A DNA stretch of 64,000 nucleotides from contig NW_026555331.1 in NCBI RefSeq assembly GCF_014898055.3, positions 111,101,194 through 111,165,193 of the forward strand, given 5' to 3'. This DNA comes from Talpa occidentalis (Eukaryota; Chordata; Mammalia; Eulipotyphla; Talpidae). The notes beneath the pieces were generated by a model. That model searched no databases, was not told the DNA's origin, and saw only the letters and a program-made list of their open reading frames with translations. This document shows positions 38,829 to 52,240 of this stretch, piece after piece; the stretch's first letter is position 1, and the number at the start of each line of letters is the position of its first letter. The position numbers and the translations under genes are program-made.

Positions 38829-39772
38829 TAGATCTGTTGCCCAAAAGATCTGGCCTTGACTTCATGGCTTAGTTTGACTTTTCCTAGGAGAAATATCCCT
38901 TTTTACTTTGGGGGGTGTGTTGATCTGGGTGTAAGACAATGCAGATGAATGGGCTAGTGGCACTTAACCACCTTATATGTAGCTGCTTTTGAAAGGAAGG
39001 TTCACTTTAGCTCACTGGCTGAGCATGTTTCCCTTCTCTCATTCTGGGGTCCCAAATGTTGGGAAGGTTGTAAAGGAAAACAAATGTACAAAGAAGAAAT
39101 ACAGGCATCTCAGGAAGAATACCATCTCTTGGCATTGACTTGAAAAATACAAGTAAACAAACCAAATGGAGGCACTGAGTGGAAATGTGTTTTCTCCTGT
39201 TGAAGCAGTATATTTGGCAAACTCTTACTTAAAGGACATATATTTGGTAAATACAATACAAACATTTCATGACAAAACTGTGTGCTAAACTTACTACATG
39301 TTATAGGGAATAGGAGGAGAGTGGGATACGTTTCATCCAAAGGGGGGATCAGAGGATGGAGCAGGAACAGTGCCTCCTCAGGGTAGGTAGGGTTATAGTG
39401 AGCAACTGGTAGGAAAATGGGCACAGAAGACCAATGGTGTGGGAAAGAGACTGATCACAAGAAAAACTGAATGCAGCAGCCTGTGGAAATAAGTCATATT
39501 CTGAGCAGAGGCTTCAATTTGGTATAATTTTGACAATTTTGTCCTAAACAGAACATGGCATAATTGGAGTGTAGTAGGGAGAGACCAGAGATGCTGCTAC
39601 ACATCTTATAGCACAGAACAGACCCCATAGTAAAGAATTTATCCAGCCCCAAATGTAAATAGCTCTGAGGCTGAGAAACCCCAGTCACCTCACCAAGTTT
39701 TTGCCTGGGCCCACCTTTTGCTACACTATTCTACTTTCTATGGTTGCTTCTGAAGAAAACTGCCAGTAGATT

Positions 39773-39773
<1 letters not shown>

Positions 39774-39804
<31 letters not shown>

Positions 39805-39810
39805 CACACG
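39774..39810. repeat. (AC)n microsatellite
   Basis: About 15 AC units with one AA interruption near the end. Confidence 0.95.
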
Positions 39811-40030
39811 GTAATGTCTAAAAATAAAACCATTTTTATACTTCAAGGAACAAACAGAGCGATCATTTTTTTTTTCTTCTTGACTCTGAGTGCTTGAACA
39901 TTTCCAAAGGCTGGGAAGAGCAGCCTGCAATCTATATATAGTTCTCAGCCCCTCAGATCTTCCCTGTGCCATGCCTGGCCTGGCTTTGCTCTAGCTGCTG
40001 CAGCAGCAAAATATAAGACAGTCACTTGTT

Positions 40031-40086
40031 AAAGGATGCCATTCCTGGCAGGTGATGGCCAGAAACTTCCAGGAATGATATCCTTT
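40031..40086. other. Hairpin-forming imperfect inverted repeat
   Basis: AAAGGATGCCATTCCTGG pairs with CCAGGAATGATATCCTTT at 16 of 18 positions across a 20-nt loop. It lies about 90 bp from CTATATATAG (39932-39941), which fits the MEF2 consensus. The arms contain CATTCC and GGAATG, the TEAD/M-CAT core on both strands. Function is unproven. Confidence 0.6.
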
Positions 40087-40879
40087 GTAGAAGGACAGAA
40101 TCTCTTCCACCCCATCATTATATGCCTAGCATTTGGTTCCTATATTTCCCCCTACTCATTTCCATTTCCCTTGGGTGAGTCCCAATTTGGTTTCTGAAAA
40201 CCCAGCATCTTTTCACTTTGTCCAATTTTTCTGACTCTGACTGCAAAGGTAGGACAGAAAATGAATTTTCTAAGAAGAACTTTTTAGAAAGGCAAAGGTC
40301 TATATGTGCCATTAAGAATCCAGAGCTCAGCTTTGCTATTATCTCAAACAAATCGCCTCCTTATAATTTTCTTCCAACAAATGTCTGTGAGGGCTGCCAG
40401 GCTGCAGCAAGAATTTGTTTAATGACAGTCCCTGGAAAATTAAACACTCTAAGCAATGGTGATGGATGCATCTCCCCTCTAGCTCCAACCCCATGGCCTT
40501 TTTTCTAACCATGGATGCAGTAGCCTCATAGAGGACAGAATGGAGATGAATGCCCCAGGCCAGAGGAATCAATCTGGATTTTACATGTGCTTTGTCCCTT
40601 CCCATTTCCCTCTGTGTCTCCTTCATCTTCATTCTTCCAACCTCAGGACCAGCCAGGTACTAGCTTAGCTACAACTGCAGGGTAATATTTTTACCTTCCT
40701 GCCCTCCTTTTCCTGACTGTGTTACATAAGGAACATCCTGATGCCCAAGGCTTGGAGGTGGAGGGAGGGAAGAGCTCAGAATTCGTGACTAAAACTCCGT
40801 CCTCATTTCTACCCTGCTGTGAGAGTCACAGCACAATTCACTGTTTTCAGGACAAAGGCAGACTAACCCACAGGAGCCC

Positions 40880-41010
40880 AGGGCTAAAATCCAGGCCTTC
40901 CTTCATTTTACAGATAAAGAACCATGTTTGGGCCTCCAGTGAAGCATTCAAGGTCACACATTTAGTCAGTGGTCAGGTTAGAGTCCAGGTCTCATCGGTT
41001 CTTGGAAGAG
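40880..41010 (-). repeat. MIR SINE fragment
   Basis: CATTTTACAGATAAAGAACC, AAGGTCACACATTTAGTCAG and TGGTCAGGTTAGAGTCCAGG are the reverse-complement MIR core and 5' part. Confidence 0.72.
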
Positions 41011-41704
41011 TATGGAAAATAAGTTTTAAATCCAGGCAGGCAATTTTTAATTTGGACTTATTAGCCCTTATGGTAGGGTTGGGAGTAAGTCTCTTGCATG
41101 GACCTCTAGAGTTCCATGGGGCAAATGACCCACCTAACCTGAGATTAGCTTGTCAGGACTTTGCCTTCTTTAGCTTTGGGCTTCACTCACAATTATCTTA
41201 AATCTCCAGTGATTAAATCTCCCCCTCACTTGCTTCTCCCCTTAGTGCAAGGAAGGAGAGGGTAGAGAGTAGCCAACCTACTACTCAGTGCCTTGGATTG
41301 CCTTACCTAGGGTAGGCTACATTCATGCATGCTGTCAATACACACGGGGACAAGTGGAAGCCCTATGATCTGATGTAAATGTTTCCGTTTTACACATTAA
41401 TTTCTGAAGCTCAGAGGTCTGTCCTTCCATGTTTCAAACCATTATGCTCAAATTCTTATCTGACTGTCATAATTTATACTTTTTATGTATCTACTGTGAT
41501 AGAATCTCATGATTTATTGTTTCCCGCTTTTTAAGTTAATTCTGTCCTATTTTCACATATAGTAGAAAAAATACATCCCCATTAGTGACTTTAAAGCAAG
41601 CAACAAGAAATTAGCCATTAAAAGATTGGTTCCTATGGAGCTTTCTGTAGGTACTTGAACTATTTAAAAACATGCCCAGTCTTTTAGTTTCAAAAGTCAT
41701 AGTA

Positions 41705-41814
41705 GGGTGAGAATTGTATGGGGAATATAATGAAAATGAAAATGCATACATTGTGCAAAAATGAAAAATGATGTAAGAATTATATAAAATAAATAAATAA
41801 AACAAAAAAAACAA
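41705..41814 (+). mobile_element. Severely 5'-truncated L1 (about 110 bp of 3' end)
   Basis: Ends GCAAAAATGAAAAATGATGT, then AAGAATTATATAAAATAAAT and A-rich tail, matching the 3' end of the L1 at 20995-21759 (AAAAATGAAAAAAATGATGT). It is flanked by a 14-bp target duplication with one mismatch: CAAAAGTCATAGTA at 41691-41704 and CAAAAGTAATAGTA at 41815-41828. Confidence 0.85.
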
Positions 41815-41839
41815 CAAAAGTAATAGTAAAAATGCAACT

Positions 41840-41942
41840 AACACTTACAGAACTCTTAACATGTATATGCTTTATATGTTTTAGTTCATTTCATTGTTTC
41901 AATAACACTAAGAGGATATTATGATCCCCATTTTATTTCATT
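41840..41942 (-). repeat. MIR SINE interrupted by a SINE
   Basis: TTTTAGTTCATTTCATTGTT, CAATAACACTAAGAGGATAT and TATGATCCCCATTTTATTTC are the reverse MIR core. The MIR stops where the SINE at 41943 starts, and its remainder was not found on the far side. Confidence 0.65.
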
Positions 41943-42082
41943 TTTTAAAAGATTTTATTTATTTTTACGTACAAGAACTGGGGTACAGCCAGAGGTGCTG
42001 AGAGTGAGAGGATTCACCAGAGACAGAGTGGGGAGCAGAGCAGGCAGATATATTGGAGCAGCGGGTGAGACAGGAGAGGTGT
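41943..42082 (-). mobile_element. tRNA-derived T+ SINE, partial (copy 4)
   Basis: The tail TTTAAAAGATTTTATTTATT and body ACAAGAACTGGGGTACAGCC, GATTCACCAGAGACAGAGTG are present. Homology ends after GAGACAGGAGAGGT, so the tRNA-like head is missing. An internal deletion removes the segment that normally holds the GAAGTACACTGCTGAG motif. Confidence 0.85.
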
Positions 42083-43529
42083 GTAGTTGGTCGCATCTTA
42101 TTGTCAATTGGAATTATACAAAACGTGAAGCTACACCAGGTAGCCCAGAATTGACAACTCCTCACTGAGGTACCACATCCAGTTCTACTTTGGGAGACAG
42201 TACCAAACTGTTTTTTTCCCAAAACATAAGTTCCCCCTTCTCACACAATTATTATATCTCTAGAAATTAAACTTGAAGGATCTAATTCATCACAGTAGCG
42301 TATGGATGACTGACAGAGGTGCATGAACTACTTACATATTTAAAGAAATTGGTTACTTTTAAGGACTGTCATTACAACTATAGTAATAGGCTTGTGCGGG
42401 GAGAGATTGGGGATTCAAATTGCAGAAACTAGGTGACCGGTTTCTGGGAAGTCAGACTACAATTCAACCTGAATAAATCATGACAGTCAATCTTGGTTAA
42501 TTCAGAAGCCTAGAATTCATCTTTTAGTGCTTTATCCTTTTCCTTGGGTGTTGATAAATCTCTGAAAATCTAAAATAAAGGAAGAGAAGATTCTGAAGTT
42601 TCATTTTTCACCACTTATTAATGAAGAAGATAAGCTTCTTTGTTCATGTAAGTCTTCAAGATTATCTCCAGGATTCATAAATATGTCTTTACTCTGCCCC
42701 AGGAAATAGAAAACTGGCTGTTTCTTGCCACCTGTGCTTCTGTCCAAGAGCAGGATTATTTAAAAGACATTCTGATTCTTTTTCTATCTCATTTCCTGCA
42801 TACTCCAGGGTTTGACAATAATGCTTACCCTTCCTCACGCAATCAATAAGATTTTAAGCATTTTTTTAATGGAACCAGTCAAAAAGAGTCATCTGTAAAT
42901 TAGGTGCAGAAGGCAATTACAATGCATCATGACATATAAATGAAATCCTGTTTGAAAAGTTGAGACTCTGATAAGAATTATATATTATTGCCATCTTTTT
43001 CTTTTTACCCAATCTAGGAAACACAAGAAAAGCAGTATGGGCAGTGACACCATGCTACAAAAAGATTATGTAGATATCTATTTTAGGATCAGCTCAGTCC
43101 CCACTGCTAGGAATAAGACTTCTCAGTTGGTCACCTCCCCGACACTCGACAGCCCCAAATTCAATCTTGATGGTAAATATTAACTATGACCTAAAGCAGC
43201 CAAATCATTTTTCCCATTGGGTCTGTTTGGAGAGTCCCCAAGGTATCAGGTAACCCCCCTTTTTATAGAATAGAATGAGAAGGAACTCTTTTGAGTGGCA
43301 AGGATCCACTGAAGTGTGCATTGTGTACATCTGATACATACAGAGCCATACAGTGTGTATATGCACATAAGCAGAGACACCTGTGTGGACAATGGACAAG
43401 TAGATAGCAGTGTCAGTATAACCACGCTGGCCATTGACAACCATCATTCATGCAATGTTTTCTCTGGCCAGCCTCTGTATCTGCCCCTACATGTGGAGGT
43501 GTGATGATCTCCACATGGCCAAGAAGGGG

Positions 43530-43610
43530 TAGTTGATAGAGCTTAAGAGCTTTATTCAAACTCACATGGTTAGTAAGTAGCAAACTGGGAACCAGACAAG
43601 ATAAGTGGGA
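43530..43610 (-). repeat. Possible MIR fragment
   Basis: TATTCAAACTCACATGGTTA, GTAAGTAGCAAACTGGGAAC resembles the reverse MIR segment AAGGTCACACAGCTAGTAAG. Short. Confidence 0.5.
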
Positions 43611-46600
43611 CACCAAAGCTTTTATTCTTCACTGGTGCCTCTGAGGGTGACTTCAGTCTGAATTTGGACACCTGTGCACTCAGTTCCCAATGACCAGAGT
43701 CCGGCCATGATGCTCAGCTCTGTTGCCAACCCATCTCTTAATTTGTCTGATTCAATTTTCCTGTTGAACCTCCTGTCTCCCACATCAATGTTCTCTGAAG
43801 GAGAGTGAATACATTCAAGGCACTCGTTAGAAAATTTCTCACTCTAGGTTAGAATTAAAACTGTCACAGAATTATTTCTTAATGGATAACTATACCATGA
43901 TCCTCAGCATCACTCTCCAGACTTTTATCAAACACCCTTAGGTCTCCAGCTGCATGTATAGTGTGATCCAGTATTTAAGGGCTGGTACTTAGTAAATAGT
44001 TGGATGAATACAGTTTAATCAGCTAATGAATTTAAAAGAGGGAATGTCTTAAGGTCACTATAGCAGAATAATAAAGTAACTGGCATGGTTTGCTGAAATA
44101 ATAAACATTAAAGTCTATGACAGTCCCTTGCATTGGTTTCTATATGCACTTGAAAAACATCACTTCCCAGTGAGTACCCTGGGAAAGGCCAATCCTCTTC
44201 TGATCAATGATATACTCCCAATGTATAACTAAGAAGGTTCATCAGATTAGTACACCCCTTTGGGAACAATTGAAAGAATGAATAGTCTGCTGCTCTGTGA
44301 GCTCCAAGTGGCCTAATGAAACAATGCATCTCCACAAGGGTCTAAATTATGTTTGGGGATTATGTTGCTCATTAGGTAGCATAAGGTAGCCTAAGTGCTG
44401 TGAGGAGAACTGGCTGACCCAAAGCAAAGCGAGGCAGAAAATACATCTAGTCCATGAATAGCCATGAGGCCTCTTTCTCTTACTCTCTCATCTCTTTCTC
44501 TATATTGCCACTGAACTGACTAAACTTTTGAGCAGGATTCCCCAGTCCATGCATCAGTTGCTGTTGAACAGGGCCTAGTCATGGCCCCTATGTGTCTAGA
44601 AATTCTAAATGGGTTATTTGGGGTCCAAGGCAGTTGTGTTAATAATAACAGTAGGCCAATATTAGGAAATTCAAAAGATATATTTTGTTTCTATACTACA
44701 GCATCTATGAATTTTATTCCACAGGCTTATTTTGTAATAATTTAGTATATACCTTTTGAAAATGAAAGGAGTTGAAAGCCTTACCTCCATGTAATTCCCC
44801 CAATTAAAGCTAAAATTTCCTAACCATTGAAGGTTCATTTCTCTTATGCTGTCATAAAAATTACTTATGCCTTTAATGTGCTGAGCTATATTTAGTAGGA
44901 AGCCTTCCAAGTCACATGCTGTGCTCTGTTACTCACCCCTGTGATCCAGGGGCATTGCTTCCCATAAAAGCAGGCTGTAATTGAAATACCCCCTAAGATA
45001 GGGATAAAATCTTTTTTTGAGGAGCATGCTCAGGTAATCATTTTTTAATGTTGTGTTTTTAGAAACACCTCACTGATTTTTAAAAAATAAATTTGACTAT
45101 TTTCTTCCTTAATAAGAAAGTCTATCATTCCAACCATGTCATATTTGGAATTTCATCTGTTTTCCAATTAGGCAAATGCAAAAAAAGGTCAGAGCATGTT
45201 TTACAGGGAAAGACATGCTTCCTTCCCTTCTGTACAACAAGGGCACATGGACATATTTGATGAAACTTTTAGATGGAATCACCTGTGAGGTGAGAATACA
45301 GGCACTTTTAGTTTCATTCTCCTCATCTCCATCATATCATTCGTCATTGAAAGGGGTCAGAATGGAAATCAGCTTCTGGCTTTCCTGTTCTACATGTTCC
45401 ATTACTGTCAATTTGATAATTGATGCATTTAGTCTTAAACAATGCAGAATTTAAATAAGATTGACTCTTTGCCCCATCACACTGTGAGCACATTCTAACA
45501 GTGAGAAAGATGGATGCAAATTTGTAAAGAAAAGTGTTTCCTTTAGAACATGTAGGGGGGCTTTTTGGAATTTTCCCAAGGGGTAGTCTCCTAGCACAGG
45601 ACTAGCAACCTGAGCTATAATGAGCACTGTTGGAAAAGGGCTTGTGTCATGTAAAAACTTAAATAAAACACATTTTAAAAACAAATTACAAAACACATGG
45701 ACAGCACCAGTTGCACACCCAACACATAGTAAGTCACAACACATGTGACCTGATAACAAAACCAAACTTGAGTTCTGTGACCTTGGGCTCACATGGACTT
45801 ACCTTCAGGAGGATGTTATTGCTTATTTCACAGTATTCTTTTAATGATCATTTGTAAGTACCAAATGGCAACTGAGCAAATTTTATGCACTAGGGACTTT
45901 TATGTATGAGTGTCTCTTTATAAGGATGTGAATGAAAATCAGAAAAGCTCCTTGTAATCCACGGTATTGCTTCAGGTAACTAAGTACTACACTCAAGAGG
46001 TTATGTGGCTCCAGTTGTAAACATGTGCTGAGATGACTTGTTATTTAGAAGGTAAACCTAATTCATACATTCATTCATAAAACGTTTACTGGGTTGTTTT
46101 AAGAGATACGTAAGGTACTGTTAGACAAAGTTTTATAAAACCTAAAACATAACTCCTGTCCCCCCAACACACACACGAGAGAGAATTCTCACACAGTACT
46201 TGAATTAGTATCTTTCATGATAAGAAATAGTTTCCTCCTTTCCTTATTTAAGGAGATCTCTGATTAACTGAAAGACAAATGAAAATTAATTCAAGGCCTA
46301 GTGATAAGTGCTAAGGGAGGGGAATGTGCCTAATGCCCTGCTAAAACTTCCAGATTCATGGATGGAAGAGGAAATGTGTAATAGAATTGAGGAGTCCATT
46401 TACTTCTAATTGGGAATCTTGAAATGCATGGATAAAAAAGGTCATTAATTCAGACCCTGCTAATTTAAAGATTTTGTAATTTAGAACAAGATTGACTATA
46501 CTCACCCTTGTAAGGGGATAAAATAGAGTGCTAAGGACAGAAATAAAATGAAGCTGGAAGGCACTACAGAGCAGATTTTTGTTGACCGAAAAATGAGTGC

Positions 46601-47992
46601 GCTGAGAAGATCCAGGGAGCACAGGCAAGAGCTGATTTCATTCTTTTCTCTATGTCTAAAAAATCCAGTAGTCTCTTGGATGTTTCTAAGATGAAGGCTC
46701 ACAATTGCTCTTCAGCCTGCAGGGTCAACTTGACAAAACTCTGCTGTGTACTCTGTTCATCACTGAGAGTGCTGCTGAAAGCTCAGTTTCTGACACAGAA
46801 AGGGCACTGCAAATGTTTGTTGACTCAACAGATGAATGGGAAATGCCTGTCTTCCCTCCTCAGGGATCCTCCTACTGCTGCAGAGACAGTGGACAGAGAA
46901 AAGTCTCCCTAGGGCTGGTGTTCCAGCTTGGGATCAGGGATTTTGCTTTTGCTTGGAATGGCCCCGAAAAGATAAGAAGAATCAGTCTGTCTTGCTCTTT
47001 ACAGCAGCCCAGGGAGACTCTGCAGTGGTACAGGTGCATTGAGGTATCCATATGGTTCAGTTAACCCTGCTTCAAAGCAGCTCAGAGCATGTGAGGTTGG
47101 AAAATACTTTTATGCTACTCACCCCTACTTGGAGAAGATTTTAGAAGTCCAGGCTGCAGACTGGGAATGACTGTCTTCCAACCTTACTTAATATGATGAT
47201 TCACAATGCTAGACTTTCTATAGCTAAAACTTTATAGAAGCAAGTGCAGTTATGGAATTTTCAAAGACATTAAACCATCTGGTCTATGGCACCCCAGATA
47301 GGCATGACTAGTGACTTTTTTTCCAGGAAGATCAGGTAATTTTCTAGTTGAAGACCAGGGAGGGCTCAAGGTCATTGCTCGTCTCTTGGGTCTTGGGTGT
47401 GGGAAGATTAACTGAGGCTCCCATCAACCCTCCATGGTGAGATATGAAGCATAAAATCACAACTCTGTGAGTAACAGTGATGTGAAATTGTCTATCCACA
47501 TTTTATAAGTCCTCTGTGAAAATTTTATTGTGCTTGGGTGAGATACAGTGAGAGGTATGTGACCAACACCAGCCCTTGTCAGGAGAAAAATCCAGAACTA
47601 GAGAAACAAGATGAGTGCAATGCTCTCCTGCATGCTGGAGCCCTGTGTGTGGGGGAAGTATGCAACTCCATTGGACTCTTCTAGACACATGGCAAACTTG
47701 GGGAGATCTGAGGTCTTCAATTGCTAGGCAGATAGGAAAGGGAATTTGAGAACAGAAAGCAGGAGTTAGAAAGCAGGGGGCAAATGGGCAATAGTCTTGT
47801 GCTTTTAGGTCTATGATATGTGTGCTGCAATCAAAAGAGGGGAAGAGATTCACCTCAGAGCATCAACGGCCACTGGAGTGAGAAGAACTCTGCTTCTTTA
47901 TATACTATTTACCAATCTTCCCCTTATACTTCTTTTTAAAGAGAGTTTGGTCTTAGGCATTTTGAAATGTGCTGATTTCAAGGTTCTACTGG

Positions 47993-48467
47993 TGTTAGAG
48001 GGAAAGGATGTCCTGAGCTAATTCCATACAGGCTTTGTGGACTCCACCCCCCCTCCAAACAAAAGCCATCAAGACAGTGGGAAAGACAAATCCCATCACC
48101 ACCAAAGGGAAGGTTGCTGGGACCTGAGGGTGGAGTTAAGCAGCCAGGTTTGGTATAAAAACCAAACACATGGGCATTGGGGTCTCTCTCTCGCTCGCCT
48201 CCTAGCTTCACAGCTGGTGGCTCATGACCAGCTCTCAGAGTGCCATTTGGGATTCCAGATCGGCAGATCGAATAGGACACATTTAAGACTTTATCTCCCA
48301 CTTTTCTCCCTGAGTTGTACATTTCCTCATTTGCCCTTCCCTTGTAAATAAACCTTTTATTAACCTTTTGCACGTGCCTGCAGTAGAGTATTAATAAGTA
48401 CCTTTAAGCGCACGGGTGAGGACCCACAGTCAGGCAACCCGTTTTGTATCGGGGCGGCCCTGTAACA
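47993..48467 (+). mobile_element. Solo LTR of an ERV1-type endogenous retrovirus
   Basis: A 475-bp LTR starts TGTTAGAG and ends CTGTAACA, giving the terminal inverted TGTTA...TAACA. It is flanked by a perfect 4-bp target duplication CTGG at 47989-47992 and 48468-48471; four bases is typical of gammaretrovirus-like class I elements. It has a promoter-like TATAAAA at 48154-48160 and AATAAA at 48347-48352. No internal retroviral sequence flanks it, so it is a recombined solo LTR. Orientation is antisense to ELMO1. Confidence 0.88.
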
Positions 48468-49516
48468 CTGGCAGGATCCCAGGGGACTCTAGATGGGTTG
48501 GAGGCTGGAGAATGACCTGTGGGAGACCAGGGGAGTTGAGTGGAGGAAATGTGGAGCACCAGGAAGAGAGAGTATGTAAACATTGGGTCAACATGTTAAG
48601 TGGTAGGAATGTGGAGAATGGGGACAACTCAGATGACAGATTTTTGGCATCCTGTAAATCAAGCTTATAACTTGCAAATTGAAGTCAACCTTTCCCCTAA
48701 CCAAGACCATGCAACCAATGATGCTGAAGTACTTTCCCAATTGGCTCAGGAGCCAGAGTGATCTGAGGGATGCCTCTGGGGAAAGAACGAGGGGTGACAA
48801 TATCTGCCGGTAGAAAGGGCTGGCTTGTCAGCACCCACACAATTTTCCTCTCTCTGCACACACCCATGGAACCAATCCTGGTGGGAGGACCTTGCAAGGA
48901 AAAAGAGAACCTTCAGGCATGGCTAAGTAAGAGCTGTTTATATTTGAGCATTATGAAAGTTACTAAACTTTGGGATTGTTTCTGCTTTGGATGCAAGTAG
49001 TTGAAATTATTGAAATGAAAATGAAAACGTGTGCTTTTGATGATTAGGAGATGAAAAATGAAACAATTAGCATAAAGATTAACAATGGACAAAATAATTT
49101 TTTTCTCCTTGACAATACATCAGATGATCACCCGTGGAAATGTCCTTGAAAAACTTTTGGATTCTACAACTCTCCTCCAGTGACACTAGAAAAAGTTTCA
49201 AATGCCCCAGAGTAGAAAAATTCTAAAGGAAACTCAGGGAAGTAGTTCAGCAGAGTATTAGAGGCAAAGGCCCTGCATGTGTTTAGGGTCTGAGCATGGA
49301 GAAACTTGTTCTTCACTTCAACATCACTTGGTGAAATGCTGGGCAAGAGGGAGCTTTCATTTCTTCCATCTTGGAGACATTCTGTTACTGCTCAACAATA
49401 ACAAATGTAGTCTCACATTGCAAATTCTTCCTGAGTGGTTGTTCAGGTATTGCCTGTCTCTTCTTTAAAAAAAAAAAAAAACAAAACACAAATGGGCTAG
49501 TTGCAAAGTTGAGAGG

Positions 49517-49553
<37 letters not shown>

Positions 49554-49560
49554 GTCTCTT
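49517..49560. repeat. (TC)n microsatellite
   Basis: CT repeat with two CTGT interruptions, 40 bp downstream of an A15 run at about 49467. Confidence 0.95.
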
Positions 49561-50803
49561 TTTCCTACCAGCCTACCCAATACCTAGATCAGAATGCATT
49601 AAAATACCTAAGAGAATAGAAGAGCTTTATGGTTTCTAAAGATTGTCTATGCAGGTGGGGAATGTTCCCAGCATAAGTACTTCCAGTATTCTCTCTGAAC
49701 ACTCAACACCTCCACAGCATTTTTCACTCAGAGATGCACACCTCATTCCAAGGCTCTTCGTGCTCTTGGTAGAGGGTGCATTGTTCAAGGGTGTGGAGAT
49801 CAAGTTTATAAGAAGCTGAGACTTAACAACTACTCAAAAACCTATGCAATGGCTAGCCATTCCAATATGATAACTGGAGATGAGATGTGAAAGTTAGATG
49901 AGAAAGTCAGAGGTATTTGTTAAGGAACCTTAGCCTGATATAACAAGTCATGTGACTAGAAAGAAGTGATTAACTTCCCTAAATCTTAGCTATGGGCCTG
50001 CTGAGAAGGAGATTGTTGGTGGATTACCTAACGATGCCACCTTTTCCTTCCTAAGAGATGCCTAAATTTATTATTTAGGTATTTATTCATCCTTTTGGCA
50101 GTCTGTGAGTCTGAGTGAATGGTAACCTCTCCAATCTCCCACCTCCGATTGTCTGTATCTAACCCATTTTGTTGACAGCATTTGGTTCTGAACAGTGGTG
50201 TACTCAAATTAAAGACAAGGAGATAGGCAGCTGTCTAACTGAGTTCTTTTCTGAACATTTTTGCTCCTTCTGGGATAATGTCCTAAATTGACCCCTCTCT
50301 CTTCCATGCATGTTGTGGTATCCAATGCCCAGTTACCAAAACTGCCACACAGTAGAGGGTAGAACCTGGGAAATTGCAGAGCTGCATCTCCTATATCAAG
50401 CTAGCCCTGAAGTCAACATTATTTCTAGCTTCTAGTTAGATAAGTGAAAATAATTTACTCTTGTTAAATATTATTAAAAATTGTAAGTTTTCTGTTACTT
50501 GGAAATAAAAGTAATATACAATAGAAGTATCTATTAGAATTTTGGGGAGAATAAAAAAAGAGATGTCCTATACTTATCATAAGACTAAGTAGAGAGTAAA
50601 TGCTCAAAACATGACAGTTCCTGTCACTGTAGTATCTTTTCTGGCTACATCATCTTATCTGAATTAGGGGATTCTCCCAGAGGATCTATGTTGGGAACAT
50701 CTCTGAAACTGCAAATGTTGAAAGACTGTTTCATTCATTGGAAGTTCTAGGCATTAAGGAGGCTGGAAACAGGGAGAACTATATCCAGAAAATCCTTAGT
50801 ATC

Positions 50804-51235
50804 TGTGATGGGTTGAATTGTGCTCCCCCAAAAGTATATTTTGAAGTCCTAATGCCAATATTTGACTACACATGGAAATAGGGTTATTGTATCAAAATAT
50901 ATAACTAAGATGAGTTTATACTAGTATAGGGTGGTCCTTGATCCAATACAGCAGGTTTACTTATAAAAAGAGGATGATATGAAGGCACAGATACCCAGGA
51001 AGAATGCCATGTGATGGCAGAGGTAAAGAGTTACAAGTCAAGAAATGCCAAACAGTTGTCAGTGCACAACCGGATCTAGGCAGAGAAGAAGGATTCCTCT
51101 AGAGGTTTCCATAGGAGTATTGGCCCTTGACTCCTTAATTTTGGATTCCTATGCTCTAGAGGAGAGAAAATAGATTTCTGTTGTTTTAAGCCACCTGGTT
51201 TGTGGCACTTTATTACCACGGCCTAGGAAATGAAT
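50804..51235 (+). mobile_element. MaLR-type LTR
   Basis: Begins TGTGATGGGTTGAATTGTGC, then TATATTTTGAAGTCCTAATG, GATCCAATACAGCAGGTTTA, AGAATGCCATGTGATGGCAG, and ends with TTTCTGTTGTTTTAAGCCAC and GGCCTAGGAAATGAAT. This is the layout of the common mammalian apparent LTR retrotransposons. The flanks GTATC (50799-50803) and GTATT (51236-51240) are a likely decayed 5-bp duplication. Confidence 0.87.
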
Positions 51236-52240
51236 GTATTTATTCAGTAAACAATTAAAGAAAGAAATCAGTTAGAAAGTAGGCATTTGAATCATTTGCA
51301 TTTTAAAAGATTTAGAAATATTATCAGATATCCTCTGTCTATGGTAGTTCCTAACAGGCTGCTAAAAGTCTAAAACTTGTTCCCTCAAAGCACCCTGATA
51401 TGCCTTAAAGATATGATCTCTTCTTAAATCTTTTAAAATAAATGAAATTAACTGCAAGAGATTCATGTATAAAACAGTAGCCACTATAGTTGGAGTAAGC
51501 TGGGGAGATTAAGATTTGCTGCCAACTTTATCTAATGACCCATGAGCTCCCCCACTCCTTCCATGGAACTGCCAGGGTTCCACAGCACTCAGTTTGAGAA
51601 AAACTATTCTGAGGGATGCAAATAATTGGGTGTTTATGAACTTCATTCTTCTGAACTTCAGTAGTTCTCTTAAATGATTGCTGCATAAATGACTTGCCAG
51701 AGTAAGAAATGTTGTCCAACATTTCTATAAGATTCCGTGACTGATATCCAAGTTGACACTGCAAGCAAACAGTCTAGAGGCTGATAGGATCTTGTGCTTT
51801 TATTTATACCAATTGAGAAGTGAGATTTTTGCATCTGTTCCCAAACCTGCTTCTGCCAGCAATACCTGTTTACTGTAATTATGTCATTTGGTACACGGTG
51901 AAATGTGGATGTAAAAAGAAAATGCTCTAAGCTGCAAGCTAGGAGAGTGGCTAAAAAAATTTCTAAAACAAAAATGAATCCCACCATCCAACCAGGTGTG
52001 GTGGCTTAACACAAAAGACTGGATGATTCTGTACTTAGATTGCTTCATAAGTACATTCAAGATCACATTCCAACCAAGGAAATTGACACAGGAAGATGAT
52101 GCCTTTTAGGTATGATTTTATCAGATTATCAGAGACCAATCAGCAAGCAATCAGCAAGCCTAAAACATGCCTTGGTTTTACATTTAAAAAAATCAGTGAA
52201 TGAATATACATTTATATATTTTGAATTAAAAAAATATTTA

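Noticed and set aside
40719..41201. Open frame of 160 codons on the plus strand
   Set aside because: It overlaps a reverse MIR fragment, has no recognisable domain, and has no splice or promoter context.
44671..44910. Minus-strand frame with a good donor (GGAG/GTAAGG) and possible acceptor, a possible ELMO1 exon
   Set aside because: The peptide does not resemble any ELMO1 segment I know; a decoy or pseudo-exon is more likely.
46705..47064. Open frame of 119 codons on the plus strand
   Set aside because: No recognisable domain or similarity; overlapping frames in other phases are equally long.
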